NCBI GenBank assembly: GCA_030837935.1
Contig: JAUQXU010000041.1
Coordinates: forward strand, 1 to 41,266
Direction: 5' to 3'
Source: Candidatus Brocadia sp.
Lineage (GTDB): Bacteria > Planctomycetota > Brocadiia > Brocadiales > Brocadiaceae
DNA length: 41,266 bases
A model generated the notes under the pieces. It made no database searches. It was given only the letters and a program-made list of their open reading frames with translations, and was not told the origin of the DNA. Both the position numbers and the translations under genes were made by a program. Shown piece by piece: positions 25,519-33,967 of the stretch; positions within the stretch are counted from its first letter, which is position 1, and every line of letters begins with the position of its first letter.

Positions 25519-27000
25519 CTATAACTTCACCGTCAGTCCCTGGGCCATCTTGATTTCCTTTGCATGGTTGACCGTCCACGCAGTACGGTGCGTCACTACA
25601 TCAATCAGCGTACTTGCCGATGGTAATCCCGTCCCGCTCTTCTTAACGCCACCAAAAGGCAAATGCACCTCAGCCCCAATCGTGGGCAGATTTACATAGC
25701 CAAGACCATATTCACAGTCATCCCGTATCCTCCTCGCATTCCGGAAATCCTCGGTAATTACCGCACTGGCAAGACCGTAGTCTGTGTCGTTATGCACTTC
25801 GATAGCGTCGTCTATATCTTTTACCGGAATAATTGCAACATGTGGCCCAAAAACTTCCTCGTGGAGTACCCGACTCTTCGGATTGTTTTCCATCCGATAC
25901 ACAAAGGGGGACATAAAATAACCCTTTTTATATTCATCTCCTGTAAGTCTCCCTCCATCCAGCAACACCTTTGCACCCTCCTTTTTGGCCAGATCATTAT
26001 ATCGTGTAATCTTTTCGGTTGCCGCCTGGTTAATCACAGGACCCATAAATACTCCTTCATCCAATGGGTCACCAATCTTTATTCTCCTGGTTGTCTCAAC
26101 AAATCTCCTTTCAAATTCAGACAATACCTTCTCGTGGACAATGAATCGGCTTGCAGAGGTACATCTCTGTCCCGATGTCTTAAAGGCACTGATAATAGCT
26201 GCATTTACGGCAATGTCCAAATTGGCATCATCAAGGACAATTAAGGCATTTTTCCCTCCCATTTCACAGGCGCACATCTTATCATAAGATCCAGCAACAA
26301 TTTTCTTGATTTCTGACCCCACATCATTGGAACCGACAAATAGGACTACGTGGGTATCTGGATGTTTCACCAGCAAATCCCCACACCCTCCCTGTACAAC
26401 GTTAATGACACCCGGTGGAAAACCCGCCTTATGTGCATATTCAGCAATCTTATTTGCGGTACACGCCGTTTCCCTCGAAGGCTTGAGAATAACCGTGTTT
26501 CCTTCCACAACCGAAGGACAGATCAACCACAAGGGAATGGCGAAAGGAAAATTCCAGGGTGTAATCGCCGCGACAACACCCTTTGGTTTCCTGCGCATGA
26601 ATGCGTCTTTTTCCGGAATCTCAGAATCGATCACATCACCATGAGGCATTCTCACGGTACCGAATACATATTGGCACATGTGAATGCCTTCAGTAACATC
26701 AGCACGCCCTTCGATAATCCCCTTTCCACATTCTTTTGTTACGAGCCGGGATATTTCCTCACGATCTTTTTTCAGGAGTTGGGTAAATTCGTCCAAGTAC
26801 TCACCGCGTTTAATACGGGACAAACGCCTCCAACCCTCATAAGCAGCCTTTGCAGCGCTAACAGCGTTATTGACATCCTGTTCCGAAGAAAGTGGAAATG
26901 TCCCCAATACTTCCTCAAAATTGGCAGGATTTCTGCTTTCAAATTTCTCGCCAGAACTACCATTCACAAATGCCCCATTGATATAATTTTTCCCTTCCAT
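25519..27000 (-). CDS. NAD(P)-dependent aldehyde dehydrogenase
   Basis: This 493-residue soluble enzyme oxidises an aldehyde to the acid. The catalytic cysteine is Cys280 in SGQRCTSASR and the general base Glu246 lies in CEMGGKNA. The cofactor pocket is visible as TPWNFPFAIPLW (148-159) and KPSRETA. Its spacing matches the ALDH superfamily exactly. The aldehyde cannot be named; succinate or aminoadipate semialdehyde and general aldehydes are all possible. The ATG at 27000 has GGGAG about eight bases upstream. It is a single gene with no enzyme partner beside it. Confidence 0.93.
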   Translation of the reverse strand: MEGKNYINGAFVNGSSGEKFESRNPANFEEVLGTFPLSSEQDVNNAVSAAKAAYEGWRRLSRIKRGEYLDEFTQLLKKDREEISRLVTKECGKGIIEGRADVTEGIHMCQYVFGTVRMPHGDVIDSEIPEKDAFMRRKPKGVVAAITPWNFPFAIPLWLICPSVVEGNTVILKPSRETACTANKIAEYAHKAGFPPGVINVVQGGCGDLLVKHPDTHVVLFVGSNDVGSEIKKIVAGSYDKMCACEMGGKNALIVLDDANLDIAVNAAIISAFKTSGQRCTSASRFIVHEKVLSEFERRFVETTRRIKIGDPLDEGVFMGPVINQAATEKITRYNDLAKKEGAKVLLDGGRLTGDEYKKGYFMSPFVYRMENNPKSRVLHEEVFGPHVAIIPVKDIDDAIEVHNDTDYGLASAVITEDFRNARRIRDDCEYGLGYVNLPTIGAEVHLPFGGVKKSGTGLPSASTLIDVVTHRTAWTVNHAKEIKMAQGLTVKL

Positions 27001-27366
27001 AGTTCATCTCCCTCCCCTAATAACATTCATAAAGAATTTTACCTTCACACCAGAGGTTTTATTTAATTTTGATCTCAAAAAACAGCTCTGTCTCACTTAA
27101 AACTGCCATGAGTTTTCGCCGCCCTACTGAATAAATAATTTATCTCACTATAGCACACGCACAAAGGTGAGTCAATTTAAGTTTGGTTCCTCAGCATGAA
27201 TTACCCGGTAAATAATATTATACAAACCAAACGGCTTTTATGTTTTTAAAATGGTCGTATTAAAGAAGAGATGACTTGATTCTATTTCCGAAACAACGTA
27301 AAATGTCGCAGAATTTATGAGACGTAATAGATAACAGCTTTCTGAATTATCCAAAATAATACGGTA
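27001..27366. other. Divergent intergenic region
   Basis: These 366 AT-rich bases lie between the divergent aldehyde dehydrogenase and the GC-rich hypothetical gene. They must hold promoters for both, but no hexamer pair stands out clearly. The sharp rise in GC content begins at about the start of the next gene. Confidence 0.4.
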
Positions 27367-28554
27367 ATGAGCAATACCATACACAACCATCACGTACCCA
27401 CCATCGCTGAAGTCGATCAGATCGCGACGCTCAGTGATCCGGTCATCCGTAATTTACAGATCACACAGTGCTATCACGAATTGTCATCGGTAGCTGCTGA
27501 ACGAACCGGTCAGAGCGCCAACTGGTGCACCTTCGCGACCTGGGCATCCAGGCAAGCCGGACAGACAATTCGCAAGGAGGATCTCGTACGGGCACTGGAA
27601 AGTGTGCTAAACACCACGCCTTCAACTACAAAGGCGGCCAGGGGTGTTGCAACTATTGCCCGGCACATGGGTGCAAAACACGACATTGAGGCGATCCAAA
27701 AATCAGTGCGGGATGTATTAAACCCTGCCGAAGCATTCGATCGCGCAAGTAACGCGGTAGGCAAGGGCAACAAAAAGGTCTTTGAGGAAATCGGACGCGA
27801 GTTTGCCCGCTTCTTTTCAACTTGCCTGCACGACGCGACGTTTGATGCCGATAAAATTGTGCGTTTCTGTGACGAACTGCGCCCTGGGGAACCGCCTGAT
27901 GGACAACGCTACCTACGTCAGGCATTTACGCGTTACTACCAGGCGTTCTTTGAACCTGATGCCAAGATGCGCGCTGAACTCCTGCTGCTGGCCAACATCG
28001 AAATCGGGTTCCACGAACAGACACGCCTGCAGCCCGAAATCACAGAATCACTCGACGCTGCATTCGTCGACCCCAAACATTTCACTCTCCGTCTGCTCAA
28101 GGCCGTATTCCCTTACGGGGGCTGGCTTGTCCGCGGTCGTTTGTTCTTCATCCGGTTGCGTAGTGGGTTGATACCACTCGATGAAGCAGTCAATACGCTT
28201 ATTGACGCTGCCCGGCGACAGATCCGCATGATCATCACCGAGCACTTAATGACCATCGGCTTCCCCCATGGCGTGCGGTTACGGCTGGGCGAGGATCTGA
28301 AAGCCGAATTTCCTCCATCACTCCAGCAAATTACAAACCCCGATCTGCGTGCCTTGCTCGATCAGATCGATCCAACACCTGACAGTTTGCATGAAACCGG
28401 AGCGACCGATTGGGCATATCTCCCCGACCGGATACATTTCATCATCGATATGTTCCGTTGCTATCAGGAATATCGGGATATATTCGATCCTCCCTTCACT
28501 CCTGATCAGATCGTTACGCTGAAGACTGGCCACCTGCCCGGCGGTCAACTATAA
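27367..28554 (+). CDS. Hypothetical protein, GC-rich, probably horizontally acquired
   Basis: This 395-residue soluble protein is mainly helical, without signal peptide or membrane segment. A striking feature is SANWCTFATWASRQAGQTIRK (about 50-70), close to patterns I associate with uncharacterised proteins found in scattered bacteria. Other marked stretches are RYLRQAFTRYYQAFFEPDAK and LLLLANIEIGFHEQTRLQPEI, which could form a helical bundle with Glu/His ligands. No catalytic family is recognised. GC content is clearly higher than in neighbours: 36 of 60 bases at 27481-27540 are G or C. That and the lack of operon partners suggest transfer. The ribosome site is weak. Confidence 0.7.
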   Translation: MSNTIHNHHVPTIAEVDQIATLSDPVIRNLQITQCYHELSSVAAERTGQSANWCTFATWASRQAGQTIRKEDLVRALESVLNTTPSTTKAARGVATIARHMGAKHDIEAIQKSVRDVLNPAEAFDRASNAVGKGNKKVFEEIGREFARFFSTCLHDATFDADKIVRFCDELRPGEPPDGQRYLRQAFTRYYQAFFEPDAKMRAELLLLANIEIGFHEQTRLQPEITESLDAAFVDPKHFTLRLLKAVFPYGGWLVRGRLFFIRLRSGLIPLDEAVNTLIDAARRQIRMIITEHLMTIGFPHGVRLRLGEDLKAEFPPSLQQITNPDLRALLDQIDPTPDSLHETGATDWAYLPDRIHFIIDMFRCYQEYRDIFDPPFTPDQIVTLKTGHLPGGQL

Positions 28555-28706
28555 ATGCCCAATAAGTAGATTTATAAAAAAAGAATTGCCTTAATTCTGG
28601 CTTTCAATGATTCAAAGATTGACATGTTTTTGGCGAATTGGTTTTCAAGGAGTTCCTGAGTCTTCCGATCCGAGGGGTTTATGGACACTTTGTTTTTAGA
28701 ATAGAT

Positions 28707-28728
28707 TTAGTTAAACAAGTTTAACTAA
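28707..28728. repeat. Perfect inverted repeat at the 3' end of the DUF3800 remnant
   Basis: Ten-base perfect arms, TTAGTTAAAC and its complement, are separated by two bases. The repeat overlaps the last codons and stop of the DUF3800 remnant. It could be a fold-back terminator or the mark of an old deletion. Confidence 0.5.
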
Positions 28729-29112
28729 TTTATTTTCTTGACAAAAAAGTATTAAAGTATAGAATTCTTGAAGAGCGGTAAGCCCTTCCTGGGTGTCCAA
28801 GGTATTCCCATCCATAGGTTGGCAAAAGCCTTGGAAAAGACGCCCCCGGGTGGCACGCTCTTTTTTATAGATACTGGTCATCGTACAATACCCTATCTTT
28901 AAATACATCGTACCATCTTTATACCATTTTTGATTCTTTCGTTCATATTTTCTGAAAATTCCCCAAGCGAATAAATCCACTGCTTGGCTAATTTTAATAA
29001 AGCTTTCCCGATGACTTGTCGCTAATATACACAGGGTAAAAAAACCTGAAGGTTTCTTATTTACAAAATCAAACCCCAAATCTCCACTTTCGTCACGATA
29101 AAGATACCACAT
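28711..29112 (-). pseudogene. DUF3800 protein with internal deletion
   Basis: DUF3800 proteins are about 230-250 residues and are often linked to mobile and defence regions. This frame is 133 residues. It opens with the family start MWYLYRDESGDLGFDF, with the acidic pair of the DESGD motif intact, and FFTLCILATS. It then jumps at about residue 38 directly to ISQAVDLFAWGIFRKYERK, which normally lies close to the C-terminus. About 100 central residues, with the other expected acidic positions, are missing. The remaining tail is out of family. It is almost certainly non-functional. The surroundings are rich in repeats. Confidence 0.7.
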
Positions 29113-29254
29113 AAATTGTGTCTTCTCATCCTTCTACCTCACCCGAACGAGGCGGAAAGCGTAGCGCGGGTGGTTTATCCCCCCGCCTAAATGCCGACCA
29201 CCAGGGATCGGCGCTACATTATTTACTAAAAACTTCGAGGAGTTGATTAAAATA

Positions 29255-29347
29255 AGGTTGGGTGAAGCCTGTCCTGAGTTTATCGAAAGGCGAAGCACAC
29301 CCAACAAAAAAGGCATTGATGGATCCGCTTAACCCATTTTACTTGAC
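29255..29347. repeat. Dispersed repeat, copy 1 of 3
   Basis: The unit reads ggttgggtgaagcctgtcct, then tcgaaaggcgaagcacaccc, an A-rich run, ggcattgatg and finally cgcttaaccca...acttgac. Its two ends are partly complementary (ggttgggt against acccaac). Related copies follow at 29866-29945 and 29982-30076. Another palindromic GC-rich tract precedes this copy at about 29134-29215. Confidence 0.7.
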
Positions 29348-29402
29348 TCCTTGCGGCGTACCCTGGCAAAAAAAAGAATAAACAGGGGCAATTGACATTA
29401 TT

Positions 29403-29732
29403 TTACAAAGCCCTCATTACAACATTCAATTTTGCTTTTAGCCTGGATGGGTACTGTTTTTTTAGTTGAATGAGAAACGATTGATCTTCCCGGAATTTAC
29501 TATCAAACATATCCTTATGTTCATAGTAATAGGACAAAGCATCATGAACCTGTTCGAGTCTCAGATGAGGGTATTCGTCTATAATACTATCAGCACTCAT
29601 TCCCATGAGTTCATATCTGATAGCTATATCTTGCACCTTTATACGGGTATTACGAATAACAGGTTGTCCCCCTGAAATTTTTGGATTTACGGCAATATAG
29701 GGATGTTTCGTCTTTTTTTTAACAATCGACAT
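29403..29732 (-). CDS. DUF433 protein (antitoxin-like), without a toxin partner
   Basis: This 109-residue protein has the DUF433 core: HPYIAVNPKISGGQPVIRNTRIKVQDIAI, MGMSADSIIDEYPHLRLEQVHDALSYYYEHK. DUF433 proteins are winged-helix DNA binders that usually act as antitoxins in front of a PIN-like (DUF5615) toxin gene. Here the 290 bases downstream hold only repeats, so the usual partner is absent. The ATG at 29732 has a strong AAGGAGGAG upstream, which indicates active translation. It may be a solitary regulator or a relic. Confidence 0.82.
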   Translation of the reverse strand: MSIVKKKTKHPYIAVNPKISGGQPVIRNTRIKVQDIAIRYELMGMSADSIIDEYPHLRLEQVHDALSYYYEHKDMFDSKFREDQSFLIQLKKQYPSRLKAKLNVVMRAL

Positions 29733-29865
29733 AATCTCCTCCTTAGAGTCTTGACTGTATTAATTTATTTCCTGTAAAAAGCGCATAGCTTTTACCTTTT
29801 CGTTTTATTACTAAGTCAGAAATCATATTAGCAATTTCTTCCTACTTCAACAATATCAAAGTATG

Positions 29866-29945
29866 GCGGGTTGGGTAAAGCGAAGCACACTCAACAAAAA
29901 AAAGGCATTGATGGGTTCGCTCCGCTTAACCCATCCTACTTGACT
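29866..29945. repeat. Dispersed repeat, copy 2 of 3
   Basis: This copy lacks the roughly 20-base gcctgtcctgagtttatcga segment of the others but keeps cgaagcacac, the A-run, ggcattgatggg, cgcttaaccca and tacttgac. It lies head to tail with copy 3. Confidence 0.7.
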
Positions 29946-29981
29946 ATTCTTCTTGAGAAGTTCAATGAGTTAATCAAAGTA

Positions 29982-30076
29982 GTAGGTTCGGTGAAGCCTG
30001 TCCTGAGTTTATCGAGGGGCGAAGCACGCCCAATAAAAAAAGCATGGATGAGTTCGCTTAACCCATCCTACTTGAC
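29982..30076. repeat. Dispersed repeat, copy 3 of 3
   Basis: This copy has the full structure of copy 1, including gaagcctgtcctgagtttat, with a few base changes. Upstream flanks (agttaatcaaagta) also resemble those of copy 1, so the duplicated unit may be longer than 95 bases. The stretch 29733-30121 holds no gene apart from these repeats. Confidence 0.7.
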
Positions 30077-30121
30077 TTCCTGTTTCAACAATATCAAACG
30101 GTTATGGCTAACATCGTACAA

Positions 30122-31612
30122 TTATCGAGCCTTTGAAGCTGACACTTTGTTGTCTCGTCTTGCATCGATGAAAACAATATATTTCTCATCAGACAACCCC
30201 AAGTCCTTAAGGATTTTTCTTGCACGCATCTCTTCTTCCGTTGAGAAGAACAAGATAACCTTTATTGCCTTGTCGGTATCATGTGCTTTTTTGTAAATTT
30301 CAACCTGCTTTTGCAGATTTTGTGCAAGCTTAGTATTTGATGCCAATTTAAACTCGACCAGGGTTTTATCAAAAGCTCCTTTGGATATTTTGAAATCTAC
30401 AGGGCCACGCCCTTCATTTGCCTCACGCGTTACGTCATCAGGAGAAGCAAACCATGTCAAACGAAACATTATCTGAAGATCGCTCTCTCGCTTAACAGGT
30501 TCTCCCTTAACATAGAAGATTCGATAACCGTCTTTATTTTCGATTACATTTTTCAGAAATAATACGCGCTCGTAGCTGTTAGACAGAGTACTTCCATCGT
30601 TCTCATAAAATTTGGTTTGTTGAGACAACTGTTTAATAAATCCGGAAAGTTCAGAAACAAACAGATTATAAACTTCCTGAACACGCTCTTCGCTTACCGA
30701 TTTAGCCTGTTCGCCATGATCCTCTTTGTATTTGATGTAGTAATCAAGGAACTCTGGATACTTCCTTATGACAGCACTGACGGCACCGACAATGTCACTT
30801 TTACGAGGTGCCTTCTCGCTTCCATTTTTATTCTTTTGCGGCTTGGGCAGGTTAGAGGCGAAATAAAAATTCAATTGAGATCTTAACTGGTCATTGGAAA
30901 CAGAAGAAACAATATCGTAAAATTGATTAACCAGATCGGACTTATTGATCCACGTGTCATCTTTGGTGAGTAAATCTTTTGGTGTAAGTAAAACATAGTC
31001 TTCATTTACGGTTGGCAACTGAAAACCAACTGAAGTCCATGTTGAAGTTTGATAGTTAAAATCAACATGGGCAACTGTAAAATTCTTTAGCTTGGCGGGA
31101 TCAACATATTTTTTAGCAAATGTTTGAGTATACCGAAGTAGATATCCCTTAATCAGGTTGGTCACAAAATCGCTTATATTGTCCCTTCCAATGTTATCCT
31201 TAATTAAGCATAATTTTTCAAGATGAGGGCTTCGGCAAACCGTTTGTTTGTCGAAATCAGAAAACACCCCGCCCAAATTATCATAAAGAGCTTTAGCAAA
31301 CTCTATCCCAGGACCACGTCCGCTGTTTCCAATTTGACTATAACCCAGCCATGTTTGCTTAACTTCCGGGAAACAATACCAGCTTTTTAGCAGCCCATCA
31401 TCGACCAATTTCTCAAGCGAACGATCACGTAGAAATGCGACGTACTTAAGTATTTCCTTATGTAGTGTTTGATAATCCTTTTTCTTGCTATTGAAAAGGA
31501 GGAACGGGTCAACAAACAAAGGTAAATCATTCACCAGAGAAATATTAAATGCTCCATACTCTTCGATGACGCTTGGCTTAACATTGAAAATGTCAGAAAA
31601 ATAGACTTTCAT
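30122..31612 (-). CDS. Unknown type I RM-linked protein with PD-(D/E)XK-like C-terminus
   Basis: This 496-residue protein is the last gene of the restriction-modification operon. Its ATG overlaps the hsdS stop by four bases (ATGA), so its synthesis is coupled to HsdS. The first 390 residues match no family I know. Residues 401-440 read G-R-G-P-V-D406-F, then 14 residues to E420-F-K422, then Q-x-x-x-Y at 436-440, all framed by beta strands (DKTLVEFKL, IKVILFFS). This is the order D...ExK...QxxxY of PD-(D/E)XK nucleases. A nuclease or DNA-end-binding role in defence is inferred. It could equally be a structural partner of HsdS. Confidence 0.7.
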   Translation of the reverse strand: MKVYFSDIFNVKPSVIEEYGAFNISLVNDLPLFVDPFLLFNSKKKDYQTLHKEILKYVAFLRDRSLEKLVDDGLLKSWYCFPEVKQTWLGYSQIGNSGRGPGIEFAKALYDNLGGVFSDFDKQTVCRSPHLEKLCLIKDNIGRDNISDFVTNLIKGYLLRYTQTFAKKYVDPAKLKNFTVAHVDFNYQTSTWTSVGFQLPTVNEDYVLLTPKDLLTKDDTWINKSDLVNQFYDIVSSVSNDQLRSQLNFYFASNLPKPQKNKNGSEKAPRKSDIVGAVSAVIRKYPEFLDYYIKYKEDHGEQAKSVSEERVQEVYNLFVSELSGFIKQLSQQTKFYENDGSTLSNSYERVLFLKNVIENKDGYRIFYVKGEPVKRESDLQIMFRLTWFASPDDVTREANEGRGPVDFKISKGAFDKTLVEFKLASNTKLAQNLQKQVEIYKKAHDTDKAIKVILFFSTEEEMRARKILKDLGLSDEKYIVFIDARRDNKVSASKAR

Positions 31613-32922
31613 CTTGCAAACGCCTCTCGTAAAACCGACTGCATCAGCATTTCTGACTGTTCTTTGCGTTCGGATACTTGTTTTTCCAGTTCATCGATCA
31701 TAGTCATGAGTTTATCCACACGCTCAACGATAGCTTGCTGTTCCGCAAGAGGCGGAAGAGGGAAAATAAATTCTCGCAATTTTGTTGCATTTATATTTGA
31801 TTGACCAAGAGCATCGGCTTTTACCTCATCACACCATTTCCTGTGATAAATCGAATTCATTACATAATTGGAAAAACGAGCACTAATTTTCCCACACATA
31901 TGAAAACGAACAATATATCCTGCATAGATTGCTTTTTCTCCACAATCGAAAAGGGCAGTTTTCCCAACCAACTCTCTGCTATTGGTTCTGTTAAAGAGAA
32001 GGTCTTCTGGTTTTAGTAAATGTTGTTGTATTTCACCATCATCATTTGTATAAACCAAGTTTTCCCAAACAATGCCTCCGTTTTGCAAGTTCCCCATTCG
32101 TAAAACAGGCACTTTGCCTGTTTTTATGGACTTTGTACTTGAACCATATTCAAATCCCTGAGCCACTTCTCCCAACCGACACCGCACCCACCCCTCAGGC
32201 AAGGCAAAAGGCTTTTCAGCGTCAGTGATCGGCGCAAGCGGTTTGTCTTTCTTGATTTTTCTCTCTTTGATTAGGCGTTCTTTTTCGGCTTTGATTTTCT
32301 CAAGCAGTTTCGAGGCGTGATTGTCTCCACTGATAAGTTCAGGATGTTTATCCCGCCATTTGGTCGTCAGTTTTCCTTCAATGGCTTCCTGCAACACTGA
32401 TTGCCGAAGTTTTCTAAAAAGATCTATTTGGACATCCAATTCATTCAGAAAATCTTCGTGCTCGTTAGAAATGCTGTCAATTTTACCCAAAATCTTTTTC
32501 TGCTCTACTAAAGATGGGAGCGGAACTTCGATATTTGAAATAGCGGTCACAGATAAGGACACATTGGCTGCCCCCTTCATTAAAGGCACAAGAATCCGAT
32601 CTTTATTCTTTTGAAGATAAACATGAAGATACCGAGCATTCAATATCGTTTCATCTCGAGGCACAACTGCGGATAGTATTGAACCAAGAGCAAACTTGCC
32701 TTCTTGATAATGGACATAATTTAGTGTTTTCTTGCCATGCCCAGTTGACGACACCAAAGGGATACATACGGCTTTAGTATCGAATTGATAATCTCTTGAT
32801 GTTTTTCGTTCAGCCCCTGTTGTAACTAATGGATAATTACCTGGTAGTGCCTTTGCTAGGCCAGTGACACCTTTTTCAATAGTACAAACATCTCCAATTT
32901 TTACACGTTTCCACTCACCCAT
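31609..32922 (-). CDS. hsdS: Type I restriction-modification specificity subunit HsdS
   Basis: This DNA-recognition subunit sets the target sequence for both methylation and cleavage. Its 438 residues show two target-recognition domains: EWKRVKIGDVCTIEKG opens the first and PEGWVRCRLGEVAQGFEYG the second. Each ends in a conserved helix (IEVPLPSLVEQKKILGKID and FPLPPLAEQQAIVERVDKL), and FRKLRQSVLQEAIEGKL lies between. The closing helix is SEMLMQSVLREAF. The ATG at 32922, with GCGGAAGA upstream, gives an eight-base overlap with rhuM; a start at 32970 would overlap by 56 bases and add only basic residues. Both recognition domains appear intact. Confidence 0.93.
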   Translation of the reverse strand: MGEWKRVKIGDVCTIEKGVTGLAKALPGNYPLVTTGAERKTSRDYQFDTKAVCIPLVSSTGHGKKTLNYVHYQEGKFALGSILSAVVPRDETILNARYLHVYLQKNKDRILVPLMKGAANVSLSVTAISNIEVPLPSLVEQKKILGKIDSISNEHEDFLNELDVQIDLFRKLRQSVLQEAIEGKLTTKWRDKHPELISGDNHASKLLEKIKAEKERLIKERKIKKDKPLAPITDAEKPFALPEGWVRCRLGEVAQGFEYGSSTKSIKTGKVPVLRMGNLQNGGIVWENLVYTNDDGEIQQHLLKPEDLLFNRTNSRELVGKTALFDCGEKAIYAGYIVRFHMCGKISARFSNYVMNSIYHRKWCDEVKADALGQSNINATKLREFIFPLPPLAEQQAIVERVDKLMTMIDELEKQVSERKEQSEMLMQSVLREAFAR

Positions 32923-33967
32923 TCTTCCGCACCTTTTTCTTCGGGAGGCGTTTCGCCGCTTCCTGTTCAATCATTTTTAAAGCCTCATCATCGGCAAGCG
33001 CTTCAGCCTCTGCTTCACTCTTCAAACGCTGCTTATGAAAAACCTCATAATGCTCCAAAGCCAGTGCGTCAGCAACTTCTTTGGTTACGGTTCCGGCATG
33101 CTCAAGGATATCGCGTTCATTAAACTTGAGAAACGCGTCAAGCTTTTTACGCCAGTCGCGCATGGAGACCTGCCGGTGGCGTTTAGCCTGGTCTTCGGCA
33201 TAATCAAGGTACATGGTCACGATTCTGTTAAGCTGTTCCATTTCCTTCTCGTTGAGGTAATTCTTGGCAATGGTCACATCGCCCTGGCGCACCTTGACGC
33301 CTTTCCATGCAGTAAGACCCATGTTGGGTTTTGACGCGTCTGCCCGTTCGGAAATCAGCTCCGCCGCCGTCTTGCCGGATATGGCGAAATGGAGCTTGTT
33401 CTGAACTATTTTGAAAAATTCTAAGGTTTCTTCCGCTTTAGGGTCATAGTCAACAGCCAGCTTATAAATATCCCGGATTTTCTGATAAAACCGCTTCTCG
33501 CTGGAACGGATATCCCTGATCCGCTCAAGGATTTCATCAAAATAATCAGAGCCGATGTTTACGCCCTGCTTAAGCCGCTCATCATCCAACACAAAACCTT
33601 TGACGATATATTCCCTTAAATGTTGTGTCGCCCATTGACGAAATTGTGTGGCAACGTGGGATTTAACGCGATATCCAACCGATATGATCATATCGAGATT
33701 GTAATATTCAATTTTTCTTTGAACCGACCTTGCTCCCTCTTTTTGAACTGTCAAGAATTCCTTGACAGTTGCTTCAGGTTCCAGCTCGCCTTCTTCGTAA
33801 ATATTTCTAATGTGAAGACTCATATTCTGCTTAGTCGTCTGGAAAAGTTCTGCCATCAACTGCTGTGTTAGCCAGACAGTCTCATCCTGAAAACGAACAT
33901 CAATCTTGATTTTTCCATCTTCTGCCTGGTAAATAATGAGTTGTGATTTATTTTCTGCGTTATCCAA
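32915..33967 (-). CDS. rhuM: RhuM family protein
   Basis: This 350-residue protein matches the RhuM (virulence RhuM, PF13310) family. It has an N-terminal DNA-binding-like part VRFQDETVWLTQQLMAELFQ with TTKQNMSLHIRNIYEEGEL, followed by YNLDMIISVGYRVKSHVATQF and RQWATQHLREYIVKGFVLDD. A long helical C-terminal part (FFKIVQNKLHFAISGKTAAE) follows, and the tail is lysine-rich. The family was first named from a Salmonella pathogenicity island and often sits inside type I RM operons, where its role is unproven. It overlaps hsdM by eight bases and hsdS by eight bases, so it is an integral operon member. Confidence 0.88.
   Translation of the reverse strand: MDNAENKSQLIIYQAEDGKIKIDVRFQDETVWLTQQLMAELFQTTKQNMSLHIRNIYEEGELEPEATVKEFLTVQKEGARSVQRKIEYYNLDMIISVGYRVKSHVATQFRQWATQHLREYIVKGFVLDDERLKQGVNIGSDYFDEILERIRDIRSSEKRFYQKIRDIYKLAVDYDPKAEETLEFFKIVQNKLHFAISGKTAAELISERADASKPNMGLTAWKGVKVRQGDVTIAKNYLNEKEMEQLNRIVTMYLDYAEDQAKRHRQVSMRDWRKKLDAFLKFNERDILEHAGTVTKEVADALALEHYEVFHKQRLKSEAEAEALADDEALKMIEQEAAKRLPKKKVRKNG

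Noticed and set aside
25663..27066. Several long plus-strand frames opposite the aldehyde dehydrogenase
   Set aside because: All lie antisense to the complete enzyme, and none has a ribosome site or recognisable domain.
29134..30076. Possible CRISPR array
   Set aside because: The repeats are 80-95 bases, few, imperfect and irregularly spaced, with a gene between them and no cas genes nearby.
32923..32970. Longer start for hsdS
   Set aside because: The extra residues are only Arg/Lys-rich translation of the rhuM end, and the ATG at 32922 gives the short overlap used throughout the operon.
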